A stretch of DNA of 23,665 nt from JANOGU01 sp031406135 (lineage in GTDB: Bacteria; Pseudomonadota; Alphaproteobacteria; Rhodobacterales; Rhodobacteraceae): contig JANOGU010000297.1 of assembly GCA_031406135.1 (NCBI GenBank), forward strand, positions 1-23,665, read 5' to 3'. The translations under genes were made by a program, and so were the position numbers. The notes below the pieces were generated by a model. That model saw only the letters and a program-made list of their open reading frames with translations. It made no database searches and had not been told where the DNA came from. The first letter of the stretch is position 1, and the number at the start of each line of letters is the position of its first letter. Shown here piece by piece: positions 8,295 through 17,955 of the stretch.

Positions 8295-8873
8295 TTAGCG
8301 GCAGGCGGACAGCTGCACCGCATACAGCTCCGCCCGTGCCTGCACGGCGGCGGAGACGTCCAGCAGCCAGGGCTTGGCGTTGTACGAGCTGTTGGCATAG
8401 CCGGTCCGCCCCTCGTGGTAGGCGAGGTACTGGTTGCGCGCGTCGCCCTTGGGGATGCCGAGCCGGGTCTCGGTCTCGGTCATGTACCAGCCCATGAAAT
8501 CGGTGGCGTCGTCGATCCGGTCGCGCCGCGCGCCGCGGCGGCGCTGGTCCTCCTGGTACTCGTCCCAGGTGCCGTCCAGCGCCTGGGAATAGCCGTAGGC
8601 CGAGGACATCCGGCCCATCGGGATCACGCCCAGCGCCCAGGTGTGGGGCGTCTTGGCGTTGCCCACGAACCTCGACTCCTGATGGATCATCGCCATCAGC
8701 ACCGCCACCGGCACGCCCCACTTGCGCTCGGTCGCGCGCATGGCGCGGTAGTATTCCGGCCGTTCCGCCGCAAGGGCGCAGGCATCGTCGAGGTTGCGCG
8801 GCGCCGAGAAGTTGCCGCCCCCGCAGGAGGCGAGAAACAGCAGCAGGATCGCCGCCCGGAAGGTTCTGCTCAT
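8295..8873 (-). CDS. Lipoprotein with lytic transglycosylase (SLT)-like domain
   Basis: This 192-residue lipoprotein has a hydrophobic leader ending in a lipobox (LASC, lipidated Cys17). It then has a lysozyme-like fold motif: VAVLMAMIHQESRF, where Glu66 would be the catalytic acid, and YGYSQALDGTW, equivalent to the G-x-x-Q motif of lytic transglycosylases. Such enzymes cleave peptidoglycan between MurNAc and GlcNAc; the lipid anchor would hold it to a membrane facing the periplasm. The ATG at 8873 is supported by a GAGGGG box about seven bases upstream on the minus strand. It is convergent with lolA, which might serve its sorting, though adjacency alone proves nothing. The assignment rests on the two short motifs plus the lipobox. 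Confidence 0.82.
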   Translation of the reverse strand: MSRTFRAAILLLFLASCGGGNFSAPRNLDDACALAAERPEYYRAMRATERKWGVPVAVLMAMIHQESRFVGNAKTPHTWALGVIPMGRMSSAYGYSQALDGTWDEYQEDQRRRGARRDRIDDATDFMGWYMTETETRLGIPKGDARNQYLAYHEGRTGYANSSYNAKPWLLDVSAAVQARAELYAVQLSACR

Positions 8874-8898
8874 CTGCCCCTCGGGTCTTTTTCCAAGC

Positions 8899-8904
8899 CT
8901 TATA
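8899..8904 (-). promoter_or_regulatory. Candidate -10 element of the SLT-like lipoprotein gene
   Basis: On the minus strand TATAAG (5 of 6 to consensus) lies about 26 bp before the ATG, in one of the few AT-rich spots of the area. No clear -35 box is found at 16-18 bp, so this is tentative. Confidence 0.3.
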
Positions 8905-8943
8905 GGGCATTGCGCGCGGCCGGGGAATCCCGGGCGGCGCCGT

Positions 8944-9273
8944 TCAGATCAGAAATGCGAGAGCGAGCGGCAATGTCGCCACCGACAGCGCGGTCGAGGC
9001 GATGACCGGACCGGCCAGCGCCTCGGCCTTCGCGCCGTATTTGGCCGCCAGCATGCCGGAGGTGACGGCCACCGCGACCGCCAGCCCCACGGCGGTGCGC
9101 CCCGCCGACAGCCGTGCCATGGCCGCGCCCAGCGTGATGAGCATCAGCGGGATCGCCAACTGCGCCACGAGGTCCAGCGGAGTGTCGAACCCGATCCGCG
9201 CCCAGGCAAAGCCCAGTGCCGCCAGCGCCGCGACGGGCGCCGCGACGCCCGCCACTGTCAGGACAAGGTTCAC
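8944..9273 (-). pseudogene. Remnant of an AEC (auxin efflux carrier)-type transporter with large internal deletion
   Basis: The frame encodes 109 very hydrophobic residues. The first ~32 (APVAALAALGFAWARIGF) resemble the first helix of AEC permeases. The segment LAIPLMLITLGAAMARL resembles the late P-x-x-L-x-x-LG helix. The end (STALSVATLPLALAFL) resembles the AEC C-terminus. Full AEC transporters have about 300 residues and ten helices, so the middle ~200 residues appear to be missing with the frame preserved. I infer an in-frame deletion that leaves a non-functional remnant; a short membrane protein of its own is the alternative. It is divergent from hspQ by 83 bp. Confidence 0.6.
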
Positions 9274-9304
9274 AGTCTGTTTCTCCGCAGCTTCGCCGTG
9301 GCGG

Positions 9305-9334
9305 TGGACAAGTCCCGGGGCGAGGGATTATTAC
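9305..9334 (+). promoter_or_regulatory. Candidate sigma70-type promoter of hspQ
   Basis: TGGACA (9305-9310, 5 of 6) and TATTAC (9329-9334, 4 of 6) are separated by 18 bp and lie 20-50 bp before the hspQ start, in a locally AT-richer spot. A sigma32-type heat-shock promoter was looked for and not seen. Confidence 0.35.
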
Positions 9335-9356
9335 CTAAATTGGGGGACAAAATCCG

Positions 9357-9683
9357 ATGCTTTCGGCCCAGGCGAAGTATCACATCGGACAGGTGCTGCG
9401 GCATCGCAAGCACCCGTTCCGTGGTGTCGTGTTCGACGTGGACGCCCAGTTCAGGAACACCGACGACTGGTACGAGCGCATCCCCGAGGAAGCCCGGCCG
9501 TGCAAGGACCAGCCGTTCTACCACCTCCTGGCCGAGAACTCGGAAAACTACTACGTCGCCTATGTCTCCGAGCAGAACCTGGTGCCGGACGAAACCGGCG
9601 AGCCGGTGACCCATCCCGACCTGCCCGATCTCTTCGGCGAGTTCGAGGATGGTCGCTACCCGATGCAGTTCGCGCTGAACTGA
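9357..9683 (+). CDS. hspQ: Heat shock protein HspQ (YccV family)
   Basis: HspQ is a small protein known from E. coli as hemimethylated-DNA binding and as a specificity factor for Lon protease. The 108-residue product has the family pattern throughout: an N-terminal KYHIGQVLRHRKHPFRGVVFDVDA, a central DDWYERIP and QPFYHLLAE, and YVAYVSEQNLVPD followed by an acidic tail. A GGGGG run at 9342-9346 lies ten bases before the ATG and supports the start. Length is typical for the family. It stands alone, divergent from the AEC remnant and convergent with the 3-hydroxyacyl-CoA dehydrogenase (42 bp between stops), so it marks the boundary of the catabolic cluster. Confidence 0.95.
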   Translation: MLSAQAKYHIGQVLRHRKHPFRGVVFDVDAQFRNTDDWYERIPEEARPCKDQPFYHLLAENSENYYVAYVSEQNLVPDETGEPVTHPDLPDLFGEFEDGRYPMQFALN

Positions 9684-9725
9684 CGGCGCCCGCGCCGCGA
9701 CCGGCCCGGGAAAAGTTCGCGATCA

Positions 9726-10826
9726 TCACAGACCTGGCGCCGGAAGGTAGCGGCCGGTCAGCGCGGTGCGCGCCTCCAGCGCCGCGAGCGTCTCGCGGAT
9801 GCGCACCGGACCATGGCCGGCGCACAGCGCGAAGGGTCCGCGCGGCCAGTTGAGGCCCAGCGTCATCGCGGTGTCGATCCCCGCTTCCGTCGTGCCGCCC
9901 TCGGCCATGAGCCAGTGCGCCTCGTTGACCAGCGTGGCCTCGATGCGCAGCGCGATGGTGTCCGCATCGGCGGGCGGCGGCGGCAGGGGGCCGTCGACAA
10001 ATCCCCGTCCGGCCTTGCGACCCAGCGCGCCTGCGGCGACCTGCGCCCGCAGCGCATCGAAGACGTGGTAGCGCGGATTCCCGCCCATCGCCGCCGACAG
10101 GCCCCCGGTGGCGGCAAGGTTGATGTCGGCGCCGATCAGGTCGATCAGCGCGAACGGCCCCATCCGGTAGCCCGCCGCAACCATCGCCGCGTCGATCTCG
10201 CCGGGGGTCCGGCCTTCCTCCATGTGCGCCAGCGCCTCGCCGTAGAACGGCCGGGCACAGCGGTTGACGATGAAACCGGGGCGGTCGGGGGCGTCGATCA
10301 CGGTCTTGCCCGCGGCCTCGGTCAGGCGGCGCGCGAGGGCCAGCGCCGTGGCATCGGTCCCCGCATGCGGCACCAGCTCCACCAGCTTCATCGCCGGCGC
10401 GGGGTTGAAGAAATGCAGCCCCAGCAACCGCCCGGGATGCCGCATCCCCCGCGCCAACCCGGCCACCGACAGCGCCGAGGTATTGGTCGCCACCACCGCC
10501 TGTGGCGCCAGCACGTCCTCAAGCGCGCCCAGCAGGACGCGCTTGGGCTCCGCCCGCTCCACGATCGCCTCCACCGCCAGCGCCGCCGGGTGCAGGTCCC
10601 GCAGGTCGGGCACCACGATCAGGCGGGACCGAAGCGCCTCGGCGTCGGCGGCGGACAGCCTGCCCGCGGTCACCCGCGGGGCCAGCGCCGCCGCCAGCCG
10701 CGCCCCGGCGCTGTCGCGCGTCGCCGGATCGGCGTCGGTCGCCAGCACCGAGAAGCCCGCCGCCGCGTAGACCTGCGCGATGCCGAGGCCCATGGTGCCC
10801 AGCCCGATGACCGCCACCACTGTCAT
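9726..10826 (-). CDS. 3-hydroxyacyl-CoA dehydrogenase (catabolic, PaaH/FadB-type)
   Basis: This NAD-dependent enzyme oxidises an L-3-hydroxyacyl-CoA to the 3-ketoacyl-CoA. The 366-residue protein has a Rossmann N-domain with GLGTMG (residues 8-13) and Asp31 ending beta-2 for NAD. The catalytic His138 lies in GLHFFNPAPAMKLVE and conserved Glu90 in AIVE. The dimerisation domain (PGFIVNR to about 290) is followed by a shorter second copy (LVNEAHWLMAEGG to GPVRIRETL). It is longer than stand-alone mitochondrial enzymes (~300) and shorter than PaaH (~500). The frame is open upstream but the ATG at 10826 overlaps the stop of the preceding enoyl-CoA hydratase by ATGA, which fixes the start and indicates co-translation. 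Together the two genes supply classical beta-oxidation steps for the opened ring of the anthranilate pathway encoded across the divergent promoter. Confidence 0.92.
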   Translation of the reverse strand: MTVVAVIGLGTMGLGIAQVYAAAGFSVLATDADPATRDSAGARLAAALAPRVTAGRLSAADAEALRSRLIVVPDLRDLHPAALAVEAIVERAEPKRVLLGALEDVLAPQAVVATNTSALSVAGLARGMRHPGRLLGLHFFNPAPAMKLVELVPHAGTDATALALARRLTEAAGKTVIDAPDRPGFIVNRCARPFYGEALAHMEEGRTPGEIDAAMVAAGYRMGPFALIDLIGADINLAATGGLSAAMGGNPRYHVFDALRAQVAAGALGRKAGRGFVDGPLPPPPADADTIALRIEATLVNEAHWLMAEGGTTEAGIDTAMTLGLNWPRGPFALCAGHGPVRIRETLAALEARTALTGRYLPAPGL

Positions 10827-11590
10827 CGCCCGCGGAACTCCGGCGGTCGTTTCCCGCGAAAGGCGCGGATGCCCTCGGCCTTGTCCTCGCTGCCCAGCAG
10901 CCGCTCGAAGGCGGCTCGCTCCTGCGCGAAAGCCAGCGCGCCCTCCTCCCCCGCCACCAGCGCCGCCTTGGCCGCCGCCAGCGCCAGTGGCGCGCGGGCG
11001 GCGAGGCGATGTGCGAGGTCCATGGCCAGCGGCAGGGCCGGGCCATCGGCCAGCCATCCCGCGATGCCCCACGAGAAGGCAGTGGCGGCGTCCACGATTT
11101 CGCCGGTCAGCACCATGCGCGTGGCCCGCGCCCGCCCGGCCAGCGCCAGCAGCCGCTGCCCGCCCCCGGCACCGGGGATCAGGCCCAGGGTCGTCTCCGG
11201 CAGCCCCAGCTTCGCCGTGGCCCCCAGCACCAGCGCGTCCGCCATCAGGGCAAGCTCAAAGCCCCCGCCCAGGGCCAGCCCGTCCACCGCCGCGACCAGC
11301 GGCCTGGGGAAGGCCCGGATCGTCGCCCAATGCGCCTTGCGCGGGTCGGCGGCGCCTTCGGCCGGCCCCTTGGCCTCGATCTCGCCGATGTCCGCTCCGG
11401 CCGCGAAATGCCCGCCCTCGCCGGACAGGACGACAACCCGCACACCTGCGTCCGAGGCACAGGCCTCCAGCCGCCCGGCCAGCGCGGCCAGCAGCGCCGT
11501 GTCCAGCGCATTGCGCTTGTCCGGACGGTTCAGCGACAGCCGCACCACCGCGCCGTCCCGGGTTTCGATCAGCTCCATGAGGCGCATCAT
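10823..11590 (-). CDS. Enoyl-CoA hydratase (crotonase fold, both catalytic Glu present)
   Basis: This hydratase adds water to a trans-2-enoyl-CoA. The 255-residue protein has the crotonase oxyanion-hole motif HFAAGADIGE. Both glutamates of classical hydratases are present, one in LALGGGFELALMAD and one in GLPETTLGLIPGAGGGQRL. The C-terminal PPEFRGR is the usual acyl-CoA lid end. Starts at 11590 and 11578 are both possible; neither has a clear ribosome-binding site and the second (MELIETRDG) begins nearer the conserved fold. It opens the minus arm of the cluster, with its stop overlapping the dehydrogenase start. It differs from the crotonase on the plus arm, which lacks both glutamates, so the two are unlikely to be redundant. 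Confidence 0.92.
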   Translation of the reverse strand: MMRLMELIETRDGAVVRLSLNRPDKRNALDTALLAALAGRLEACASDAGVRVVVLSGEGGHFAAGADIGEIEAKGPAEGAADPRKAHWATIRAFPRPLVAAVDGLALGGGFELALMADALVLGATAKLGLPETTLGLIPGAGGGQRLLALAGRARATRMVLTGEIVDAATAFSWGIAGWLADGPALPLAMDLAHRLAARAPLALAAAKAALVAGEEGALAFAQERAAFERLLGSEDKAEGIRAFRGKRPPEFRGR

Positions 11591-11622
11591 GGGCGGAGGC
11601 GCGCAAAGCGCAAGCCAAAAGC

Positions 11623-11649
11623 TTCAAGCTTGAAAATTTCAAGCTTGAA
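11623..11649. promoter_or_regulatory. Tandem palindromic operator between the divergent catabolic arms
   Basis: Two identical perfect 12 bp palindromes, TTCAAGCTTGAA, lie at 11623-11634 and 11638-11649, separated by 3 bp (15 bp centre to centre). The second extends to 14 bp (11637-11650). They sit in the 104 bp gap between the enoyl-CoA hydratase (minus) and the fused monooxygenase/reductase (plus). Each palindrome contains TTGAA followed by A on the plus strand, so it could overlap a -35 box. The plus-arm gene for a MarR regulator makes a MarR dimer the obvious candidate binder. MarR proteins typically bind short palindromes in their own divergent promoters and, in aryl-CoA pathways, are often released by a CoA thioester. 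The binder is inferred. Confidence 0.75.
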
Positions 11650-11694
11650 AAATCTTCCGTGCGGTGCGAGACTACGCCCATCACGGAGTGCCTG

Positions 11695-13976
<2,282 letters not shown>

Positions 13977-13980
<4 letters not shown>

Positions 13981-14717
13981 GCATCGCCGGGCAGCGGGTG
14001 CTGGTGACCGGCGGCGGCTCCGGTGCGGGCGCCGACCTCGCCCGCGGCTTCGCGCAGGCAGGGGCCGAGGTGGTCATCGCCGGACGCCGCGCCGACGCGC
14101 TGGCCCGCGTCACCGCCGCCAACCCCGGCGTGCGCGCGATCCCCGTCGACGTCACCGACGAGACCTCCGTCGCCGCGCTGTTCGCCGCGGCCGGTCCCTG
14201 CGACATCGTCATCGCCAGTGCCGGCGCGGCCGACAGCGCCCCCTTCGGGCGCACCACGCTCGCGCAGTGGAACGCGATGCTGGCGGTCAACCTGACCGGC
14301 GTCTTCCTGACCTTCCGCGCCGGTCTCGCCCAGATGCCCGGCCGCGGCCGCCTGATCGCCATCGCCTCCACCGCCGGGCTGAAAGGCTATGCCAAGATCG
14401 CGCCCTACGCCGCCGCCAAGCACGGGGTGATCGGGCTGGTGCGCTGCCTGGCGCTGGAGGTGGCCACCCGCCCGGTCACCGTCAACGCCATCTGCCCGGG
14501 CTTTCTCGACACCGAGATGACCGACCGTTCGGTGCAGATCATCGTGCAGAAGACCGGGCGCACGCCGGAGGCCGCCCGCGCCGCGCTGATGGCGACGAGC
14601 CCGCAGAACCGCCTGTTCCAGCCCGCCGAGATCACCGCCGCCGCGCTCTGGCTCAGCGGCCCCGGGGCGGAGGGCATCAACGGCCAGGCCATCGCCATCT
14701 CCGGAGGCGAGGCATGA
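13977..14717 (+). CDS. Short-chain dehydrogenase/reductase (SDR) of the anthranilyl-CoA cluster
   Basis: A classical SDR oxidoreductase of 246 residues. The cofactor motif is TGGGSGAG (11-18). The residue ending beta-2 is followed by GRRAD (36-40), whose Arg residues favour NADP(H). The catalytic tetrad is intact: Asn105, Ser131 in IASTAG, Tyr144 and Lys148 in YAAAK. The C-terminus GQAIAISGGEA is typical. It overlaps the monooxygenase/reductase stop by ATGA and the MarR start by ATGA. Given its place, it most likely oxidises or reduces an oxo/hydroxy group on the cyclohexene-carboxyl-CoA made by the fused enzyme or on the opened chain; the exact step is not known to me. The family is certain, the substrate inferred. 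Confidence 0.92.
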
Positions 14718-15142
14718 GCGACCTCAGCAAGCGGCGCCTGAAGCTGTGGATCAGACTTCTCGCGGTGACCCGCGTTGCGGAAAGCCACCTGCGCGACCAC
14801 CTGCGCCAACGCGCCACCACGCTGCCGCGCTTCGACGTGATGGCCGCCCTCTGGCGCCGGCGCGAGGGGGTGACGATGGGCGAACTGTCCCGGATGCTGC
14901 TGGTCTCGAACGGCAACGCCACCACCGTGGTGGACCGGCTGGAGGCCGACGGTATGGTCGCCCGCAGCTCTTCCGATGCCGACCGCCGCACCGTTCAGGT
15001 TGCCCTGACCCCCGCCGGCGCGGCGGTCTTCGAAGGACTGGCGGCGGGGCACGAGGCGGAAGTGGCGAAGCTCTTCGCCGGGATCGGCGCGGCCGACCTC
15101 GACACGTTGACCGAGATCCTCAAGCGCATGGGAAAGCCATGA
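14714..15142 (+). CDS. MarR-family transcriptional regulator, within the catabolic operon
   Basis: A 142-residue winged-helix regulator. Its DNA-binding core is TMGELSRMLLVSNGNAT followed by VVDRLEADGMVAR, then the wing SSDADRRTVQVALTPAG, which carries the DR dipeptide typical of MarR proteins. Flanking N- and C-terminal helices form the dimer. It overlaps both neighbours by ATGA, so it is made with the enzymes and most probably autoregulates. It is the only DNA-binding transcriptional regulator seen in the cluster, and the doubled palindrome at 11623-11649 is its best candidate operator. Comparable MarR proteins of aryl-CoA pathways repress until a CoA-ester intermediate binds; that the ligand here is anthraniloyl-CoA is inference. 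Confidence 0.93.
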   Translation: MSDLSKRRLKLWIRLLAVTRVAESHLRDHLRQRATTLPRFDVMAALWRRREGVTMGELSRMLLVSNGNATTVVDRLEADGMVARSSSDADRRTVQVALTPAGAAVFEGLAAGHEAEVAKLFAGIGAADLDTLTEILKRMGKP

Positions 15143-15951
15143 CCGCGCTCGCCACACTCCGCCCGCGGCACTTCCTCTGGGAGGTGGCCGACCGCGTGGC
15201 CACGATCCGGCTGAACCGGCCGGAGCGGAAGAACCCGCTGAGCTTCGACAGCTACGCCGAACTGCGCGACACGTTCCGGGCGCTGGCGACGGCGGACGAC
15301 GTGGCCGTGGTGGTGCTGGCCCCGAACGGCGGCAATTTCTGCTCCGGCGGCGACGTGCACGAGATCATCGGCCCGCTGATCGGCAAGCCGATGGCGGACC
15401 TGCTCGCCTTCACCCGGATGACCGGCGATCTGGTCAAGGCGATGCTCCATTGCGGCAAGCCGGTCATCGCCGCGGTGGACGGCGTGGCCGTCGGCGCCGG
15501 CGCCATCCTCGCCATGGCCGCCGACCTGCGGCTGGCGACGCCGGGCGCCAAGGCCGCCTTCCTGTTCACCCGCGTCGGCCTGGCCGGCTGCGACATGGGC
15601 GCCTGCGCCATGCTGCCGCGGATCATCGGCCAGGGCCGGGCGGCGGAACTCCTGTACACCGGGCGGACCATGCGCGCCGAAGAGGGCCTCGCCTGGGGCT
15701 TCTGGAACGCGCTCTACCCGGCTGAGCGGCTGGAGGCCGAAGCCATGGCGCTGGCCCGCGCGCTGGCCAGCGGCCCGAGCTTCGCCCACGGCATCACCAA
15801 GACCCAGCTCAACCACGAATGGGACATGGGGCTGGACGCGGCCATCGAGGCCGAGGCCCAGGCGCAGGCGATCTGCATGCAGACGCAGGACTTCGAGCGC
15901 GCCTTCCGGGCCTTTGTTGCCAAGACACCGCCCGTGTTCGAGGGGAATTGA
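15139..15951 (+). CDS. Enoyl-CoA hydratase/isomerase-family protein lacking both hydratase Glu residues
   Basis: A 270-residue crotonase-fold protein. The CoA/oxyanion motif NFCSGGDVHE is intact. At the two positions where hydratases have glutamates it has Ile123 (VGAGAILAMAAD) and, by hand alignment, Phe143 (AFLFTRVGLAG). An Asp, Asp152 in AGCDMGACAM, lies where several non-hydratase crotonases keep a catalytic Asp. The C-terminus KTPPVFEGN is the usual lid end. It therefore probably does something other than simple hydration, such as hydrolytic ring opening, isomerisation or hydrolysis of a ring enamine or ketone. It overlaps MarR by ATGA and the acyl-CoA dehydrogenase by one base (TGATG). 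The fold is certain; the reaction is inference. Confidence 0.9.
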   Translation: MTALATLRPRHFLWEVADRVATIRLNRPERKNPLSFDSYAELRDTFRALATADDVAVVVLAPNGGNFCSGGDVHEIIGPLIGKPMADLLAFTRMTGDLVKAMLHCGKPVIAAVDGVAVGAGAILAMAADLRLATPGAKAAFLFTRVGLAGCDMGACAMLPRIIGQGRAAELLYTGRTMRAEEGLAWGFWNALYPAERLEAEAMALARALASGPSFAHGITKTQLNHEWDMGLDAAIEAEAQAQAICMQTQDFERAFRAFVAKTPPVFEGN

Positions 15952-17105
15952 TGTCCGATCGCAGCTTCCTCGACTGGCCCTTCTTCGAAGCGCGCCACCG
16001 CGCGCTGGCGGCGGCGCTGGAGGACTGGTGCGCGGCGAACCTGCCGGTGGATCACGCCGATGTGGACGCGGCCTGCCGCGACCTGGTTGCGGCACTGGGG
16101 CAGGACGGCTGGCTCACCCACAGCGGCGCGGCAGAGGGCGAACGGCTCGACATCCGCACCCTCTGCCTGATCCGCGAGACGCTCGCGCGCCACGATGCGC
16201 TGGCCGACTTCGCCTTTGCCATGCAGGGCCTCGGGATGGGGCCGGTGACGCTTTCCGGCACCGCCGGGCAACGCGACTGGCTGAAGCGGACGCGGGCGGG
16301 CAAGGCGATCGCCGCCTTCGCGCTGACCGAACCCGGGTCGGGCTCCGACGTCGCCGCCACCCGCACGACGGCCGAGCGGGTCCACGCCGGCTGGCTGCTG
16401 AACGGCGAGAAGACCTGGATTTCCAACGGCGGCATCGCCGACATCTACGTCCTCTTCGCCCGCACCGGCGAGGCGCCGGGAGCCACGGGCCTCTCCGCCT
16501 TCCTCGTCCCCGCCGAAACCCCCGGCCTGCACATCGCCGAGCGGCTGCTCACCATCGCCCCCCACCCGCTGGCGCGGCTGACCCTCTCCGACGTCGAACT
16601 GCCTGCGCAGGCGCTGATCGGCACGGCGGGGGAGGGGTTCAAGCTGGCGATGGCCACGCTCGACCATTTCCGCCCCACCGTCGGCGCCGCCGCCCTCGGC
16701 ATGGCGCGCCGCGCGCTGGACGAGACGCTGGCCCGCGCCAGCGCCCGGCAGATCGGCGGCGCAGCCCTCGGCGAGATGCAAATGGTCCAGGGCCACCTCG
16801 CCGACATGGCGTTGAAGATCGACGCGAGCGCCCTCCTCGTCTACCGCGCCGCCTGGGCCAAGGACGCCGGCGCCGCCCGCATCACCCGCGAGGCGGCGAT
16901 GGCCAAGCTCTACGCCACCGAGGCAGCGCAGGAGGTCATCGACATGGCCGTCCAGCTGCACGGCGGCGACGGCGTGCGCGCCGGCCATCCGGTCGAGGCG
17001 CTCTACCGCGAGATCCGCGCGCTGCGCATCTACGAGGGCGCCTCGGACGTGCAGCGGGTGGTCATCGCGCGGGCTATTCAGGATCAAAAGGGGAGGAAAG
17101 CATGA
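15951..17105 (+). CDS. Acyl-CoA dehydrogenase
   Basis: A 384-residue FAD enzyme of the acyl-CoA dehydrogenase family, which introduces an alpha-beta double bond and passes electrons to ETF. Landmarks in order are: an N-terminal helical domain, AFALTEPGSGSDVAA (flavin/substrate loop), EKTWISNGGIADIYVLFAR, the middle beta domain to about residue 230, then the C-terminal helical domain with VQLHGGDGVRAG and the catalytic base Glu362 in RIYEGASDVQR. Length and motifs are complete. The ATG shares a base with the preceding stop. It presumably dehydrogenates a ring or ring-opened carboxyl-CoA intermediate of the anthranilate route; the substrate cannot be read from sequence. Confidence 0.94.
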   Translation: MSDRSFLDWPFFEARHRALAAALEDWCAANLPVDHADVDAACRDLVAALGQDGWLTHSGAAEGERLDIRTLCLIRETLARHDALADFAFAMQGLGMGPVTLSGTAGQRDWLKRTRAGKAIAAFALTEPGSGSDVAATRTTAERVHAGWLLNGEKTWISNGGIADIYVLFARTGEAPGATGLSAFLVPAETPGLHIAERLLTIAPHPLARLTLSDVELPAQALIGTAGEGFKLAMATLDHFRPTVGAAALGMARRALDETLARASARQIGGAALGEMQMVQGHLADMALKIDASALLVYRAAWAKDAGAARITREAAMAKLYATEAAQEVIDMAVQLHGGDGVRAGHPVEALYREIRALRIYEGASDVQRVVIARAIQDQKGRKA

Positions 17106-17551
17106 GCGACCTGAACGGCGGCATCACCCGCACCGGCACGGCCTACCACGGGCGTGAACTCAACATCCTGGGGCAGCGCTACTTCCCCAAGGCCAGTTGC
17201 AACGCAAGCTTCGCCTTCGAGACCAACTCGGCGCCCGGCCAGTTCGTCCCGGTCCACATCCACCCAAACCAGGACGAATTCATCCTGGTGCAGGAGGGCC
17301 AGCTGGAGCTGAAGCTCGGCGGCGTCTGGCAGACGGCGAAGGCAGGCGATCTGGTGCGGATGCCGCGCGGCGTGCCGCACGGCTATTTCAACAAGTCCGA
17401 CACCCCCTGCCGCGCCCTGTTCTGGGTCGCGCCCGCGGGCAAGCTGGAGGCGCTGTTCGAGGTTCTGCACGACATGACCGATATTCCCGCGGTCATCGCC
17501 GCCTCGGCCGCGCATGAGGTGGATTTCCTGCCACCGGAGTCCAACGACTGA
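17102..17551 (+). CDS. Small cupin-domain protein (putative metal site)
   Basis: A 149-residue single-domain cupin. Motif 1 reads VHIHPNQDEFILVQEG and supplies His52, His54 and Glu59. Motif 2, PRGVPHGYFN, supplies His93, so the classic 3-His-1-Glu metal site is complete. There is no signal peptide. It overlaps the acyl-CoA dehydrogenase by ATGA and touches the thioesterase start. Small cupins of this kind can be oxygenases, isomerases or hydrolytic/binding proteins; its distant resemblance to 3-hydroxyanthranilate dioxygenase is limited to the fold. Its conserved metal site inside the operon suggests it acts on an intermediate, but I cannot name a reaction. Confidence 0.85.
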   Translation: MSDLNGGITRTGTAYHGRELNILGQRYFPKASCNASFAFETNSAPGQFVPVHIHPNQDEFILVQEGQLELKLGGVWQTAKAGDLVRMPRGVPHGYFNKSDTPCRALFWVAPAGKLEALFEVLHDMTDIPAVIAASAAHEVDFLPPESND

Positions 17552-17955
17552 TGGCCTTCACCCACCCCCTCCGCGTCGAGTTCAACCACTGCGACCCCGC
17601 CGGAATCGTGTTCTACCCGCGCTATTTCGAGATGCTGAACTCGACGGTGGAGAACTTCTTCCGCAACGAGGTGAACTACCCGTTCGAGGCGATGATGGCG
17701 GCGGGCGAGGGCGTCCCCACCGCCCGCACCGAAGTCAACTTCCACGCCCCCTCTCGCCTCGGCGAGATGCTGGACTGGCGCCTGACCGTCCGCCGTGTCG
17801 GCCGGGCGGCGGTGGACTTCCGCGCGGTGGCCCACTGTGGCGACAGCCATCGGCTGACCACGGACCTCACCCTCGTATTCGTCAAACAGGGCCGCCCGCA
17901 GGGTTGGCGCGACGACCTGCGGGCGCGGATATCGGCCCATCTGGAGGACGCATGA
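17551..17955 (+). CDS. Acyl-CoA thioesterase, 4-hydroxybenzoyl-CoA thioesterase (hotdog) type
   Basis: A 134-residue hotdog-fold thioesterase. The N-terminal EFNHCDPAGIVFYPRYFEML motif is that of the 4-hydroxybenzoyl-CoA thioesterase class, with Asp15 as the catalytic residue. The rest has the single long helix and the strand set of the family, with TEVNFHAPSRLGEML in the middle. Length is typical. It overlaps the cupin stop by one base and the RidA-like start by ATGA. In an aryl-CoA operon it may release CoA from dead-end thioesters or act as a proofreading valve, or hydrolyse a true intermediate. A second member of the class lies at 20939-21397 on the other strand. Confidence 0.92.
   Translation: MAFTHPLRVEFNHCDPAGIVFYPRYFEMLNSTVENFFRNEVNYPFEAMMAAGEGVPTARTEVNFHAPSRLGEMLDWRLTVRRVGRAAVDFRAVAHCGDSHRLTTDLTLVFVKQGRPQGWRDDLRARISAHLEDA

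Noticed and set aside
9274..9356. Heat-shock (sigma32) promoter before hspQ
   Set aside because: No CTTGAA-like and CCCCAT-like pair with the right spacing was found; only a sigma70-like pair is offered.
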